Of a DNA stretch of 52,359 bases, positions 34,168 through 42,607 are shown one piece after another. Positions within the stretch are counted from its first letter, which is position 1; each line of letters begins with the position of its first letter. Source of the stretch: an uncultured Bacteroidales bacterium. GTDB taxonomy: Bacteria; Bacteroidota; Bacteroidia; Bacteroidales; Bacteroidaceae. Location of the stretch: assembly GCA_937876995.1 (NCBI GenBank), contig CALEFD010000108.1, forward strand, positions 1 through 52,359, in the 5' to 3' direction. The translations under genes and the position numbers were made by a program. The notes below the pieces were generated by a model. It was not told the DNA's origin. It was given only the letters and a program-made list of their open reading frames with translations, and searched no databases.

Positions 34168-34506
34168 ATGCCTAATTTTGGTTTTACAATTCAGAAAGCA
34201 AGAACAGAGAATTTAGATAAAGTCTCTTTGGAAAAGTATAGAGATTTGTTACGTAAGGTTCCCTCATTTAAACGCTGTTTTCAGTGTGGTTGCTGTTCTG
34301 CAACCTGTTCTGCACAGCAATTTACCAATTTTAATATACGTAGGGTTCATACCTCGTTCCGTCGTGGAGAATATAGAACTTTGTCTGACGAACTGAAAAA
34401 GTGTATGCTATGTGGTAAGTGTACTCTTGTTTGTCCGCGAGGTGTCAATTTGCGTTCTTTGGTTATAAATATGAGACAGATATTGGAAGAACCTGAAATT
34501 AAGTAG
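34168..34506 (+). CDS. Second HdrC-like 4Fe-4S dicluster protein (112 aa)
   Basis: A compact ferredoxin-like subunit. Cys37/40/43/47 (CFQCGCCSATC, with one extra Cys42) and Cys79/82/85/89 (CMLCGKCTLVCP) form two [4Fe-4S] sites. The length equals the core of HdrC/GlpC-type proteins. Having two distinct HdrC paralogues in one operon suggests that each serves a different CCG subunit: one for the soluble HdrB-like protein, one for the membrane HdrD-like fusion. Confidence 0.85.
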   Translation: MPNFGFTIQKARTENLDKVSLEKYRDLLRKVPSFKRCFQCGCCSATCSAQQFTNFNIRRVHTSFRRGEYRTLSDELKKCMLCGKCTLVCPRGVNLRSLVINMRQILEEPEIK

Positions 34507-34516
34507 TTAATAGAGT

Positions 34517-36451
34517 ATGAAGATTCAAGTATTTCCATATAATGATTTCGTAATACCTTTTCTGATAGGTGTTGCGTTGCTGTTCATTATTTGTATCTAC
34601 AAATATATAAGGTGGATAAGAATGTTCAGCGACAAGCAACGCGAGACTATTAGAAATAATTGGTTTTCCTGGAAAATAATCCCTGCTCTATGGGAAATGT
34701 TTAGAGAGGGATTGATACATGTTAAGATATTAAAAAAGAATCTGTTGCTAGGTATAATGCATCAGGCATTTGCTTTTGGCTGGTTCTTGCTGATAGTAGT
34801 GGGATTTGCGGAAAGTACTCTTACTATTCAACATCTGCAACATGAAAATTCTATAGCCCGTGTTCACGAAATGGAGAAACAGGGTAACTGGTATGTTAAG
34901 GAGAGTGGAGAAAGCGTATTGGATGAATTTACTTTAGAACAGGATGATGTATCGAAAATTAACTATAAACGCCCGTTTTATGTAAGTATATTCTATAGGT
35001 ACTTTATACATGAAGTGCCTGCTTCGTTTAAACACGCCCATCTGTTTACAAATTTAATGGATGCACTGTTGCTGTATGTGTTCTTTGGAATGACTATGGC
35101 ACTAATCAAGATTATGTATTCCAAGGCGTTGGGAATGAGGCGTACCACACGTCATACATTGGTGGACAGATTCTCTAAATTTGCACTTTGGTGCATCTTC
35201 CCGCTTAGATTGTTGGCAGAATCGGTGACTGCATGTCTTTACGGTAATGGAGGGTTCTTTACTCAAACAGTAGGAAATCTGTTTGACCCTATGATAGTGC
35301 AGGGTATGGAACATTCGCTGTGGATGTTCTATTCGCTAATGTTGGCGCTGTTCTTTGTAACAATGCCGTTTACTCGATATATGCACATATTTACTGAATT
35401 ATTCTTAATATATTTCAGAAAGATAGGTGTACAGGAGAGCAATGAAAAGAGTGGATATACAATGTTTGAACTCAACGCATGTTCACGTTGTGGAGTATGT
35501 GTTCAGGGTTGCCCGTTAGATAAGGAGTTGGCCAATCACAGTGTTCAGTCTGTATATTTGATACGTAGCATAAGAAATCAGGAGCGTCCCAACAAAATTA
35601 AGATGATAGCTGATGATTGCTTGATGTGCGACCGTTGCAGTGTGGATTGTCCTGTTGGTATAGATTTAAATGCTGTACGCAGAATAGTACGTAATAAAGG
35701 AAGTCTGGACACACAAGGAAACTACTCTTATGTTCACGAAAACAAGTATTCTTTCAATGCCATAGGCAGAATAGTATATTTTGGTGGATGTATGTCACAT
35801 TTAACACCGGGTATTACTGAATCTATGGAAAAGATATTCGAAGCCGCCGGACAAAAGTATTGGTATATGGATAAACAACGTTCTGTGTGTTGTGGAAGAC
35901 CTTTACAGCAACAAGGTTTCTTGAATCAGGCAGCAGAATTGAGAGAAAAGAATAGCGATATGATAATGAAATCGGGAGCTCAGATGTTGGTTACATCTTG
36001 TCCAATATGTTATCAATCATTTAAAAAAGAGTATAATTTGTCTATACCGGTTCTTCATCATACCGAATATATTGATATGTTGATAAAAGAGGGTAAGATA
36101 AAGGTACGTAAAGACGATAGAAGAGTCTCCTATCACGATCCTTGTGAACTGGGACGAGGTTGTGGTATATACGATGAACCGCGTAGTGTATTGAAGAGAG
36201 TTACAAACTTGCAGAAAACAAAGTATCAGAAAGATAAGAGTGTTTGCTGTGGTTTCAATCTGGGAAATACCGTTCTCTCTGTAGAACAACAAACAAAGAT
36301 AAGGAATGCATCGTTAAAGAATCTGACTTCAGTTCCTGTAGATACTATAGTTACTGCTTGCCCTATGTGCAAAAAGGCATTTGTTAGAGCTACTAATGAA
36401 TATCCGGTTAAGGATATTGCTGAAATTGTAGTAGAAAACCTTATTAATTGA
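34517..36451 (+). CDS. Membrane HdrE/HdrD-type fusion (DsrMK-like): cytochrome-b-like domain + 2x[4Fe-4S] + two CCG domains
   Basis: A 644-aa fusion. Residues 1-300 hold five membrane segments (about 11-27, 80-98, 181-200, 222-240 and 268-287), similar to NarI/HdrE/DsrM; His82, His173/175, His266 and His290 lie near membrane edges and are candidate haem b ligands. Then come ferredoxin motifs Cys322/325/328/332 and Cys368/371/374/378. Two complete CCG domains follow: Cys425, Cys458-459, Cys495/498 and Cys543, Cys577-578, Cys615/618. CCG domains in HdrD/HdrB bind noncubane [4Fe-4S] clusters that reduce disulfides. The layout equals HdrE fused to HdrD. It should link the quinone pool or haem to a cytoplasmic thiol/disulfide-type site. 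Confidence 0.85.
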   Translation: MKIQVFPYNDFVIPFLIGVALLFIICIYKYIRWIRMFSDKQRETIRNNWFSWKIIPALWEMFREGLIHVKILKKNLLLGIMHQAFAFGWFLLIVVGFAESTLTIQHLQHENSIARVHEMEKQGNWYVKESGESVLDEFTLEQDDVSKINYKRPFYVSIFYRYFIHEVPASFKHAHLFTNLMDALLLYVFFGMTMALIKIMYSKALGMRRTTRHTLVDRFSKFALWCIFPLRLLAESVTACLYGNGGFFTQTVGNLFDPMIVQGMEHSLWMFYSLMLALFFVTMPFTRYMHIFTELFLIYFRKIGVQESNEKSGYTMFELNACSRCGVCVQGCPLDKELANHSVQSVYLIRSIRNQERPNKIKMIADDCLMCDRCSVDCPVGIDLNAVRRIVRNKGSLDTQGNYSYVHENKYSFNAIGRIVYFGGCMSHLTPGITESMEKIFEAAGQKYWYMDKQRSVCCGRPLQQQGFLNQAAELREKNSDMIMKSGAQMLVTSCPICYQSFKKEYNLSIPVLHHTEYIDMLIKEGKIKVRKDDRRVSYHDPCELGRGCGIYDEPRSVLKRVTNLQKTKYQKDKSVCCGFNLGNTVLSVEQQTKIRNASLKNLTSVPVDTIVTACPMCKKAFVRATNEYPVKDIAEIVVENLIN

Positions 36452-36459
36452 TTTAGAGT

Positions 36460-37515
36460 ATGGCAAATAGATTTTGGAACGAATATCAAAAAGCAATAGC
36501 GGATAATCATTTTTATTATGAGCGCAGTTGCATTAGACAAACCTTTTTTCCCGGTTCGGAAACAGCGTTTCTTAAAATGCTGAGAGAAGAATTGGGTAAA
36601 GATATTCATGATGATTTTCGTCAGCATACCTGTACGGGTATTGGGTATCATGCTGATATTGTGCCACTGGAAACAACAATGACAGTAGTGGCACGACTAT
36701 TCTCATTGATGACAGAAAACGGTTATGAAAACTTTGTACCATCTTGTGTGACATCTTTCGGTATCTTTACCGAAATGGTACACATGTGGGAAGAACATCC
36801 GGAACTGTTGGAAAAGACCAGGGAAAATCTTTGGAAGGCTTGTAAACGTGAATTTAACATTCCTAAGAACATAGCCCATCCATCCGATTTGGTATATCAT
36901 TTCCGTTTTGACCTTAAAAAACTGATGAAATACAGTCTGGTAAATCGTTTTACAGGCAAGCCATTACGTGTAGTGGAACATATAGGATGTCATTATGCCA
37001 AGATATTCCCTGATAAAGGGGTTGGAAAAGCTGAATTTCCATACGTATTGGCAGGTATGATTGAGGCCTGGGGTGGTGAAGTGGTAGATTATCCGGAGCG
37101 TCGTCACTGTTGCGGTTTTGGATTCAGACAATATTTGGTTCAGGAGAATCGTGGCTATTCAATATCGAATACAAAAAAGAAATTGGAATCTATGGAACCA
37201 TACGAACCCGATTTTATTGTTACCAACTGTCCGGGATGTACTCTCTTCCTAGACAGATGGCAATATACAATAGCAGAAATGGAACATAAGACCTACGATA
37301 GGGAAGGGTATGGCATTCCAGTTCTGACATACGAAGAGATGGCAGGATTGCTTATGGGATACAATCCGTGGGAACTTGGTCTGCAAATACATCAGGTTCA
37401 GGTAGAACGTCTGCTTGATAAGATTGGAATTCCATACGACCCTAAACAGAAGTATAATGCAGCATCGGGTAAAATACTCAGAGCCCCTGAAAAGCCTGAG
37501 AACCTGTTGGTGTAA
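36460..37515 (+). CDS. HdrB-like CCG protein with one degenerate CCG site (351 aa)
   Basis: The C-terminal CCG motif is complete (Cys177, Cys217-218, Cys257/260; EHIGCHYAK, HCCGFGFRQ, NCPGCTLFLD). The N-terminal one is not: Cys24 (ERSCIRQ) is kept, CC-G reads CTG (Cys58-Thr59) and CxxC reads CVTS (Cys96-Ser99), so two of five ligands are missing. Methanogen HdrB uses two noncubane clusters; here only the second seems able to form. A C-terminal extension of about 60 residues follows. It is probably the soluble disulfide-handling subunit, with a different substrate or mechanism from CoM-S-S-CoB reduction. Confidence 0.85.
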   Translation: MANRFWNEYQKAIADNHFYYERSCIRQTFFPGSETAFLKMLREELGKDIHDDFRQHTCTGIGYHADIVPLETTMTVVARLFSLMTENGYENFVPSCVTSFGIFTEMVHMWEEHPELLEKTRENLWKACKREFNIPKNIAHPSDLVYHFRFDLKKLMKYSLVNRFTGKPLRVVEHIGCHYAKIFPDKGVGKAEFPYVLAGMIEAWGGEVVDYPERRHCCGFGFRQYLVQENRGYSISNTKKKLESMEPYEPDFIVTNCPGCTLFLDRWQYTIAEMEHKTYDREGYGIPVLTYEEMAGLLMGYNPWELGLQIHQVQVERLLDKIGIPYDPKQKYNAASGKILRAPEKPENLLV

Positions 37516-37535
37516 TAATTGAATAACATTAACGT

Positions 37536-38552
37536 ATGAAAAAAGTATCTATAATAGGAGCCGGTCCTGCAGGTATAGAAGCAGCATCAGTATTGGCAAA
37601 AAATGGTATCGAGGTGATGCTGTTTGAAAAATCATCGTCTCCCCTGAATAATATTACAGACAAAGCATTCCTTTTTCCTAATTTTCAGTCGGCAATGGAA
37701 ATAGCTGACGATTTAAGTGGTCGTCTGTTGTTAGATGGCATTACTTTAGTACCTGATACTGAAATTGTCGATGTAAAATGGATGGGTTCTGAATGGAAAG
37801 TTGTTGATGCAAAAGGACAGACCTACGTGTCGGATGTGGTTTTGTTGGCAACGGGTTATCAGGCTTTCGATGCCAAACGCAAAGAGGAACTTGGTTATGG
37901 TATATACAAAGGGGTGATAACTTCTTTAGAAATGGAGAAGATGATTAAGTATAACCAGATACTGAATGTAAGTGGTGATACTCCAAAACGTATAGCATTT
38001 TTGCAGTGTGTAGGTTCAAGAGATGAAAAATCGGGCAATCATTACTGTTCAAAAGTGTGTTGCGTAACAGCTGTAAAACAGGCCATAGAGATAAAGAAGA
38101 TGATACCTACAGTAGATATATCAATCTTCTATATGGATTTAAGAATGTGGGGACAGGGCTTTGAAGAGATGTACAGAAAGGCACAAGAAGAGTATGGTAT
38201 AAATTTTGTGCGTGGACGTATTTCGGAAGCTGCTGCTACTTTCGACAGTAAAGTTCAGCTGAAATCGGAAGATACGTTAATGGGCGTGCCTCTTAAAATG
38301 ACTGCCGATTTGTTGGTGTTGATGGTAGGTATGGAACCGTCGTCAGGGACCAAAAAACTGGCTTCCAAATGTGAAGTTTGTGGTGATTATGGTTTTGTAA
38401 AGACTATCAGTCCGCATCTATACGATAATGAAACCGGAAAACCGGGACTATTTGCTGCAGGAACCTGCAAACGTCCAAATTGTATTGAAGATACTGTTAA
38501 TGATGCACGTTCAGCAGCTTTGGCTATTATTGAATATTTAAATACTATATGA
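37536..38552 (+). CDS. Minimal HdrA/QmoA-like FAD oxidoreductase (338 aa)
   Basis: The FAD-binding loop IIGAGPAGIEAA is at residues 6-17 and LLATGYQAFDA at about 104-114. The HdrA signature IAFLQCVGSRDEKSGNHYCS, then KVCC, gives cysteines that bind a [4Fe-4S] cluster in HdrA/QmoA, and the C-terminal FAD loop is GLFAAGTC. The protein has only the flavin core: the N-terminal and C-terminal ferredoxin domains of full-size HdrA are absent. Two Cys (CEVCGD) near residue 284 may add metal or redox function. It should be the electron entry or branching flavin of the complex; without MvhD, hydrogenase or FrhB neighbours its donor is unknown. The stop overlaps the next start (ATGA). Confidence 0.85.
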   Translation: MKKVSIIGAGPAGIEAASVLAKNGIEVMLFEKSSSPLNNITDKAFLFPNFQSAMEIADDLSGRLLLDGITLVPDTEIVDVKWMGSEWKVVDAKGQTYVSDVVLLATGYQAFDAKRKEELGYGIYKGVITSLEMEKMIKYNQILNVSGDTPKRIAFLQCVGSRDEKSGNHYCSKVCCVTAVKQAIEIKKMIPTVDISIFYMDLRMWGQGFEEMYRKAQEEYGINFVRGRISEAAATFDSKVQLKSEDTLMGVPLKMTADLLVLMVGMEPSSGTKKLASKCEVCGDYGFVKTISPHLYDNETGKPGLFAAGTCKRPNCIEDTVNDARSAALAIIEYLNTI

Positions 38553-39115
38553 TGAAACGATACCTGCTGTTGTTTGTGTTGTCGTTTTCGGTAGTCATGG
38601 CTTCGGCTTCCGGGAGTGTTAAAAAGAATAATCTTAAAACGACCGTGTTGTCATATATCACCGGATCGGCAAAGATTACATACGAAAGAGCATTGTTTGA
38701 AGGACAGTCTGTTGAATTTACAGCAGGCAGGATAGGTGTAGGTGGCGATGCAAAGCATAACAATCCGAAGGGAGTAACTACAAGAGTAGCGTATAAATGG
38801 ATGTTTCCCTTTTCGTATAAGAAAAATAATCCGTTAGATGGCTTCTATTTGAAACCGGAATTTGCATATTCTCGTTACAGCCATGAACATACAGTGGAAA
38901 ACGCACTTAATCAAAAAACAATCTGGCGAACTGCGCTTATGGCTTGCGTGGGTTGGCAGTGCGTAAAAGATTGGTTTGTGTTTGATTTTTATATAGGTGC
39001 AGGTGGAGCTGTAGGTGATAAATGTCCCGATAACTATTATCATGGATTCATAGGCATTAATCCTGAATCGAATACAGCACTTACTTTTGGACTGAAATTG
39101 GGATTCGCAATATAA
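38549..39115 (+). CDS. Small secreted beta-rich envelope protein (DUF3575-like), tail of the Hdr-like operon
   Basis: A 188-aa protein with signal peptide (about 1-20, SFSVVMASA). The mature part alternates short hydrophobic strands (ITYERALFEGQSVEFTAGR, GFYLKPEFAYSRY, TALMACVGWQCV, FVFDFYIGAGGAVGD) and ends LTFGLKLGFAI, with the C-terminal aromatic or hydrophobic end of an outer-membrane barrel. It resembles the DUF3575 class. It overlaps the HdrA-like gene by 4 bases, so it is translated with the electron-transfer genes although its location should be the outer membrane. Its role there is unclear. Confidence 0.65.
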   Translation: MMKRYLLLFVLSFSVVMASASGSVKKNNLKTTVLSYITGSAKITYERALFEGQSVEFTAGRIGVGGDAKHNNPKGVTTRVAYKWMFPFSYKKNNPLDGFYLKPEFAYSRYSHEHTVENALNQKTIWRTALMACVGWQCVKDWFVFDFYIGAGGAVGDKCPDNYYHGFIGINPESNTALTFGLKLGFAI

Positions 39116-39120
39116 TAAGA

Positions 39121-39149
39121 ATAGGGCTGATGTTAATACTCAGCCCTAT
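39121..39149. terminator. Terminator of the Hdr-like operon
   Basis: ATAGGGCTGA (39121-39130) pairs perfectly with TCAGCCCTAT (39140-39149), followed by TCTCTTTT. It separates this operon from the convergent SDR gene. Confidence 0.85.
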
Positions 39150-39176
39150 CTCTTTTAGTGTATTACTCTGTTGAAT

Positions 39177-39977
39177 TTACATAGCATCTATGGTACGTGC
39201 AATTCTTGCACATAGGGCAGGGAAGAATCTCTTGATATATACCATAAGAAGTTCATATTTTCCTACAAGCACTTCACGTTTCTTCTTATATACTGCCTTT
39301 ACAATCTTTTTGCCTGCCACTTCCGAAGTACAACCTCCTGCCTGACCGGCATCCATCTTACCATGTTGTTTGCCATCCTTTTCCAATGCGTAGAAAGAGA
39401 TTTTGGTTTGAACACGTCCCGGACATACTACAGTTACGCGAATATTATCATTATAGTATTCTGCCTGAATAGTTTCAAAGAATCCATATAGAGCATGCTT
39501 AGATGAACTGTAAGCACATCTTAATGGGAATCCAAAACGTCCGTTGATACTTGTTGTAACAACTAACTGTCCGCCACCACGTTCTACCATTTTGGGAAGG
39601 ATGACTTTGGTCATAATAACAGGTGCAAAATAGTTAATATCCATCACCTTGTTAATAACCTTCATTTCGGTATCTATGGTTTTGCTACGTTGGCTTATAC
39701 CTGCATTGTTGTAGAATACATCTATATATCCAAATACATTCCAAGCCTTTTCAGCAAGTTCTGCTACCTGATCTTTTTGTGACAGGTCAAATGGTAGTGC
39801 TTCTGCTTTTGGCGATCCCAGTTCTTCGCATTTCTTGCATACCTGTTGTAACAAATCTGCTTCCAATGCAGTCAGAATAAGTTTTGCACCCTCTTTGGCA
39901 AATTCGTATGCAGTAGCTTCACCTATACCCGATGATGAACCGGTTATCCAAACTACTTTATCTTGAAACTTCTTCAT
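39177..39977 (-). CDS. Short-chain dehydrogenase/reductase, candidate 3-ketosphinganine reductase
   Basis: A 266-aa classical SDR. NAD(P)-binding TGSSSGIGE (12-20) and NNAG (90-93); catalytic Ser143, Tyr156 and Lys160 in SAYSSSK context (CAYSSSKHALYG). A hydrophobic C-terminal stretch (KYELLMVYIKRFFPALCARI) suggests membrane association, as in DHRS7-like and ketosphinganine reductases. It is last gene in an operon with serine palmitoyltransferase (4-base gap to the PLP enzyme), which supports reduction of 3-ketosphinganine; this is inference from context. Confidence 0.75.
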   Translation of the reverse strand: MKKFQDKVVWITGSSSGIGEATAYEFAKEGAKLILTALEADLLQQVCKKCEELGSPKAEALPFDLSQKDQVAELAEKAWNVFGYIDVFYNNAGISQRSKTIDTEMKVINKVMDINYFAPVIMTKVILPKMVERGGGQLVVTTSINGRFGFPLRCAYSSSKHALYGFFETIQAEYYNDNIRVTVVCPGRVQTKISFYALEKDGKQHGKMDAGQAGGCTSEVAGKKIVKAVYKKKREVLVGKYELLMVYIKRFFPALCARIARTIDAM

Positions 39978-39981
39978 ATTG

Positions 39982-41202
39982 TCAATCTTTGTCTATTTCT
40001 TCCTTGAACCATTGTGCTCTGCCACAACCTTCGCCGGTATTCAGCATTACCAAATCGCCATTCTTAATCTTTCCCTGTCTAAGAGCTTCGTAGAAACCTG
40101 CAAAACATACCACAGAAGCAGGACCTAAATAGATACCTTTTTCCTTTTTTATAATCTTGCCATATTCTACCAAATCCGATTCCTTTACTCTGATAAAAGA
40201 ACCGTTGCTATTCTTTACAATTGGACCAACTATTGGATACATACCCGGTGTGCCTGCAGAAAGAATGGATATTCTGGTTTTTGGCTCTACTGAAGGGTAG
40301 TTCTTTTCATACCCTTCTGGGAAATTGTTGGCAGTTGCCCATTCCCAAGCCTGTACCATAGGATCGCAGGTATCCTGCTGTACCAGAAGCATGCGAGGCA
40401 TTTTATATTCAGGATATGTAGAGGCTATCTCTCTCATACCTTTTTCGTAAGCAATAGGGCTGGTACCACCTGCAACAGCCTGCATATATACATCCGGAAT
40501 TCTACCTAATTGACGCAGACACTCAAAAACAAGTGTCTTTTTTGCTTCAATACGTATAGGGTCAATATTTCCGGCTGATATCATTACATTCTGCTCTTTG
40601 TGGAAATCGGCAGCAGCCTTTTTGGCTACACCATAATTGCCGTCACAAATAACCAAATCCTGGCCTGTGGCACGTACCGCATCAATGGAGTCCTGGTACA
40701 TATCTTCCGGTACAAACAGATGGAATCTTTTTCCGGCCTTTGCCAAATAGGTACTATAGGCGGTTCCGGCATTGCCTGTTGATGCAAGACAATAATCTTC
40801 TACATTATTCTCTTTAAAAACAGTGGCAGCAAGTGATGCTGCAATATCTTTAAATGTTCCGGTTCCTCCGTTCAAATCGTTGCGGCAAACAGTAACCTTA
40901 CAATCTATACCGTAATTCTGTTTAGCATAATCGGCCAGGAACTGCCACTCTTCAATAGGCACTGCGCCTTCATTGCAAGATACAATGTTTTCTTTGCTCT
41001 CTATAGGCAGAAAATCGAAATAGTGATAGAAACTATCGGTTTTCTGTTCTTTGTTGCAGAGATTGTTCAACTCTTTGTAGTCCGATGTATATGACACTTC
41101 TGCATGGTTGCTTCCGCAATCACACAGTTGGTCATTTTTGAACCAAGTGGCAAAGTCACCAATGACTTTGCCACATTTCCTGCAAACTAACTGATACTTC
41201 AT
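39982..41202 (-). CDS. Threonine-synthase-like PLP enzyme with N-terminal zinc ribbon (406 aa)
   Basis: A fold-type II PLP protein. The N-terminal zinc-ribbon cysteines are Cys7/10/27/29; the PLP lysine is Lys118 in GGTGTFKDIAAS; the phosphate-binding loop is STGNAGTAYS; SAGTPGMYPIVGP and MLNTGEGCGRAQWF follow. The chemistry of the family is beta- or gamma-replacement/elimination on amino acids (threonine synthase, cysteate synthase). Placement between spt and an SDR suggests it makes or tailors the amino-acid substrate or headgroup of sphingolipids, rather than threonine; the true substrate cannot be told from sequence. Confidence 0.8.
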   Translation of the reverse strand: MKYQLVCRKCGKVIGDFATWFKNDQLCDCGSNHAEVSYTSDYKELNNLCNKEQKTDSFYHYFDFLPIESKENIVSCNEGAVPIEEWQFLADYAKQNYGIDCKVTVCRNDLNGGTGTFKDIAASLAATVFKENNVEDYCLASTGNAGTAYSTYLAKAGKRFHLFVPEDMYQDSIDAVRATGQDLVICDGNYGVAKKAAADFHKEQNVMISAGNIDPIRIEAKKTLVFECLRQLGRIPDVYMQAVAGGTSPIAYEKGMREIASTYPEYKMPRMLLVQQDTCDPMVQAWEWATANNFPEGYEKNYPSVEPKTRISILSAGTPGMYPIVGPIVKNSNGSFIRVKESDLVEYGKIIKKEKGIYLGPASVVCFAGFYEALRQGKIKNGDLVMLNTGEGCGRAQWFKEEIDKD

Positions 41203-41236
41203 TTCAGTGCAGTTTTGGTATATTTATACTTTTGTT

Positions 41237-42499
41237 TTATGCTTTCTTGAATACGTTCATATCCTGTATTCCACCTGCATAGTAACCTGAATCAAGTTTC
41301 TTCTTAACTTCCTTGAATACCTGGATAGTACGATCAACCTGTTCCAAAGTATGTGAAGCAGTAGGAATGATACGCAACATAAGCTGTCCTTTTGGTATAA
41401 CAGGATATGTAACGATAGAACAGAAGATACCATAGTTTTCACGCAGGTCAACCACAACGTTTGTACCTTCGTTTACGCCACCTTCAAAGTAGATAGGAGT
41501 AACAGGTGATTCTGTTGCACCCATGTTGAAACCTTCAGCGCGGAAACCATCCTGCAGAGCATTTACTATAGTCCACAGTTTGTCTTTCAGTTCAGGATGT
41601 GATTTGATAAGGTCAAGACGTTTCTGGTTACCTATAACCAATGGCAGTGGAAGCGACTTAGCGTAAATCTGTGAACGCATGTTACACTTCAAGTGGTCAA
41701 TAATTTCAGGTTCTGAACTTACTACACCACCAATGCTTGCCATACTCTTTGCAAATGCATCGAATATTACGTCAATTTCATCAGTTACACCATAATGTTC
41801 AGCTGTACCACGACCTGTTGCACCCATTGTACCAAAACCATGAGCATCGTCAATAAGTATTCTGAATGGATATTTCTTCTTCAGTTCTACAATGTCTGCC
41901 AAATGACCCAAGTCACCAGCCATACCGAATACACCTTCTGTAATAACAAGAACACCACCGCCCTGTTCGTCAGCCAATTTGCATGCATGGTTGAGCTGTT
42001 TTTCCAGACTTACCATGTCGTTATGTGCAAAAGCAAAACGTTTTGCAAGGCTTAGACGCATACCGTCAAGAATACAAGCGTGTGATTCTGAATCATATAC
42101 TATAACGTCTCTACGGCTGGTAAGAACGTCAATAATGGATATCATACCCATATAACCGAAGTTCAAGCAAAGACCTGCCGGTTTTCCTATAAATTCAGAG
42201 AAATCTTTTTCAAACTTAATATGATGATCTGTGTTACCTGACATCATACGAGCACCCATTGGAGCACCAAGACCATACTGAGCTGCTGCTTCTGCATCGG
42301 CTTTTCTTACTTCAGGATGGTTTGCCAATCCAAGGTAGTTGTTCAAACTCCAGTTAAGAACCGGCTTGCCATTGAATTCCATTTCCGGACCTATTTCACC
42401 TACAAGGCGTGGGAACATAAAATAACCGTCGCCAATACCCTGATACTGTCCAAGTGGACCCGGTGTGGCCTTAATCCTCTCAAAAATGTCTTTAATCAT
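41237..42499 (-). CDS. spt: Serine palmitoyltransferase-type alpha-oxoamine synthase
   Basis: A 420-aa PLP enzyme of the AOS family, which condenses serine with an acyl-CoA to 3-ketosphinganine (or close relatives such as glycine C-acetyltransferase). Lys251 in AFAKSMASIGG binds PLP; His140 (SESHACILDG) stacks on it; Asp218-x-His220 is in LIDDAHGFG. NWSLNNYLGLANHPEV and GLGAPMGARMMSGNTD are usual near the N-terminus. Bacteroides use such an enzyme for their abundant sphingolipids. The first gene of a three-gene operon; the following genes fit lipid processing, favouring sphingolipid synthesis over threonine catabolism. Confidence 0.85.
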   Translation of the reverse strand: MIKDIFERIKATPGPLGQYQGIGDGYFMFPRLVGEIGPEMEFNGKPVLNWSLNNYLGLANHPEVRKADAEAAAQYGLGAPMGARMMSGNTDHHIKFEKDFSEFIGKPAGLCLNFGYMGMISIIDVLTSRRDVIVYDSESHACILDGMRLSLAKRFAFAHNDMVSLEKQLNHACKLADEQGGGVLVITEGVFGMAGDLGHLADIVELKKKYPFRILIDDAHGFGTMGATGRGTAEHYGVTDEIDVIFDAFAKSMASIGGVVSSEPEIIDHLKCNMRSQIYAKSLPLPLVIGNQKRLDLIKSHPELKDKLWTIVNALQDGFRAEGFNMGATESPVTPIYFEGGVNEGTNVVVDLRENYGIFCSIVTYPVIPKGQLMLRIIPTASHTLEQVDRTIQVFKEVKKKLDSGYYAGGIQDMNVFKKA

Positions 42500-42547
42500 A
42501 ACGATTTAATATTAAATAGTACTAATTATTTCTATTGTTTATTGACG

Positions 42548-42555
42548 CGAAAGTA
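42548..42555 (-). promoter_or_regulatory. -7 box for the sphingolipid-type operon
   Basis: On the reverse strand TACTTTCG is a one-change match to TAnnTTTG, 48 bases before the spt start; a reverse-strand TTG (42578-42580) lies 22 bases upstream of it. Confidence 0.45.
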
Positions 42556-42607
42556 CAAATTTTAACTCTAATAATAGCAATATTAAATTAAAAAGAGAGC
42601 AACTTGA

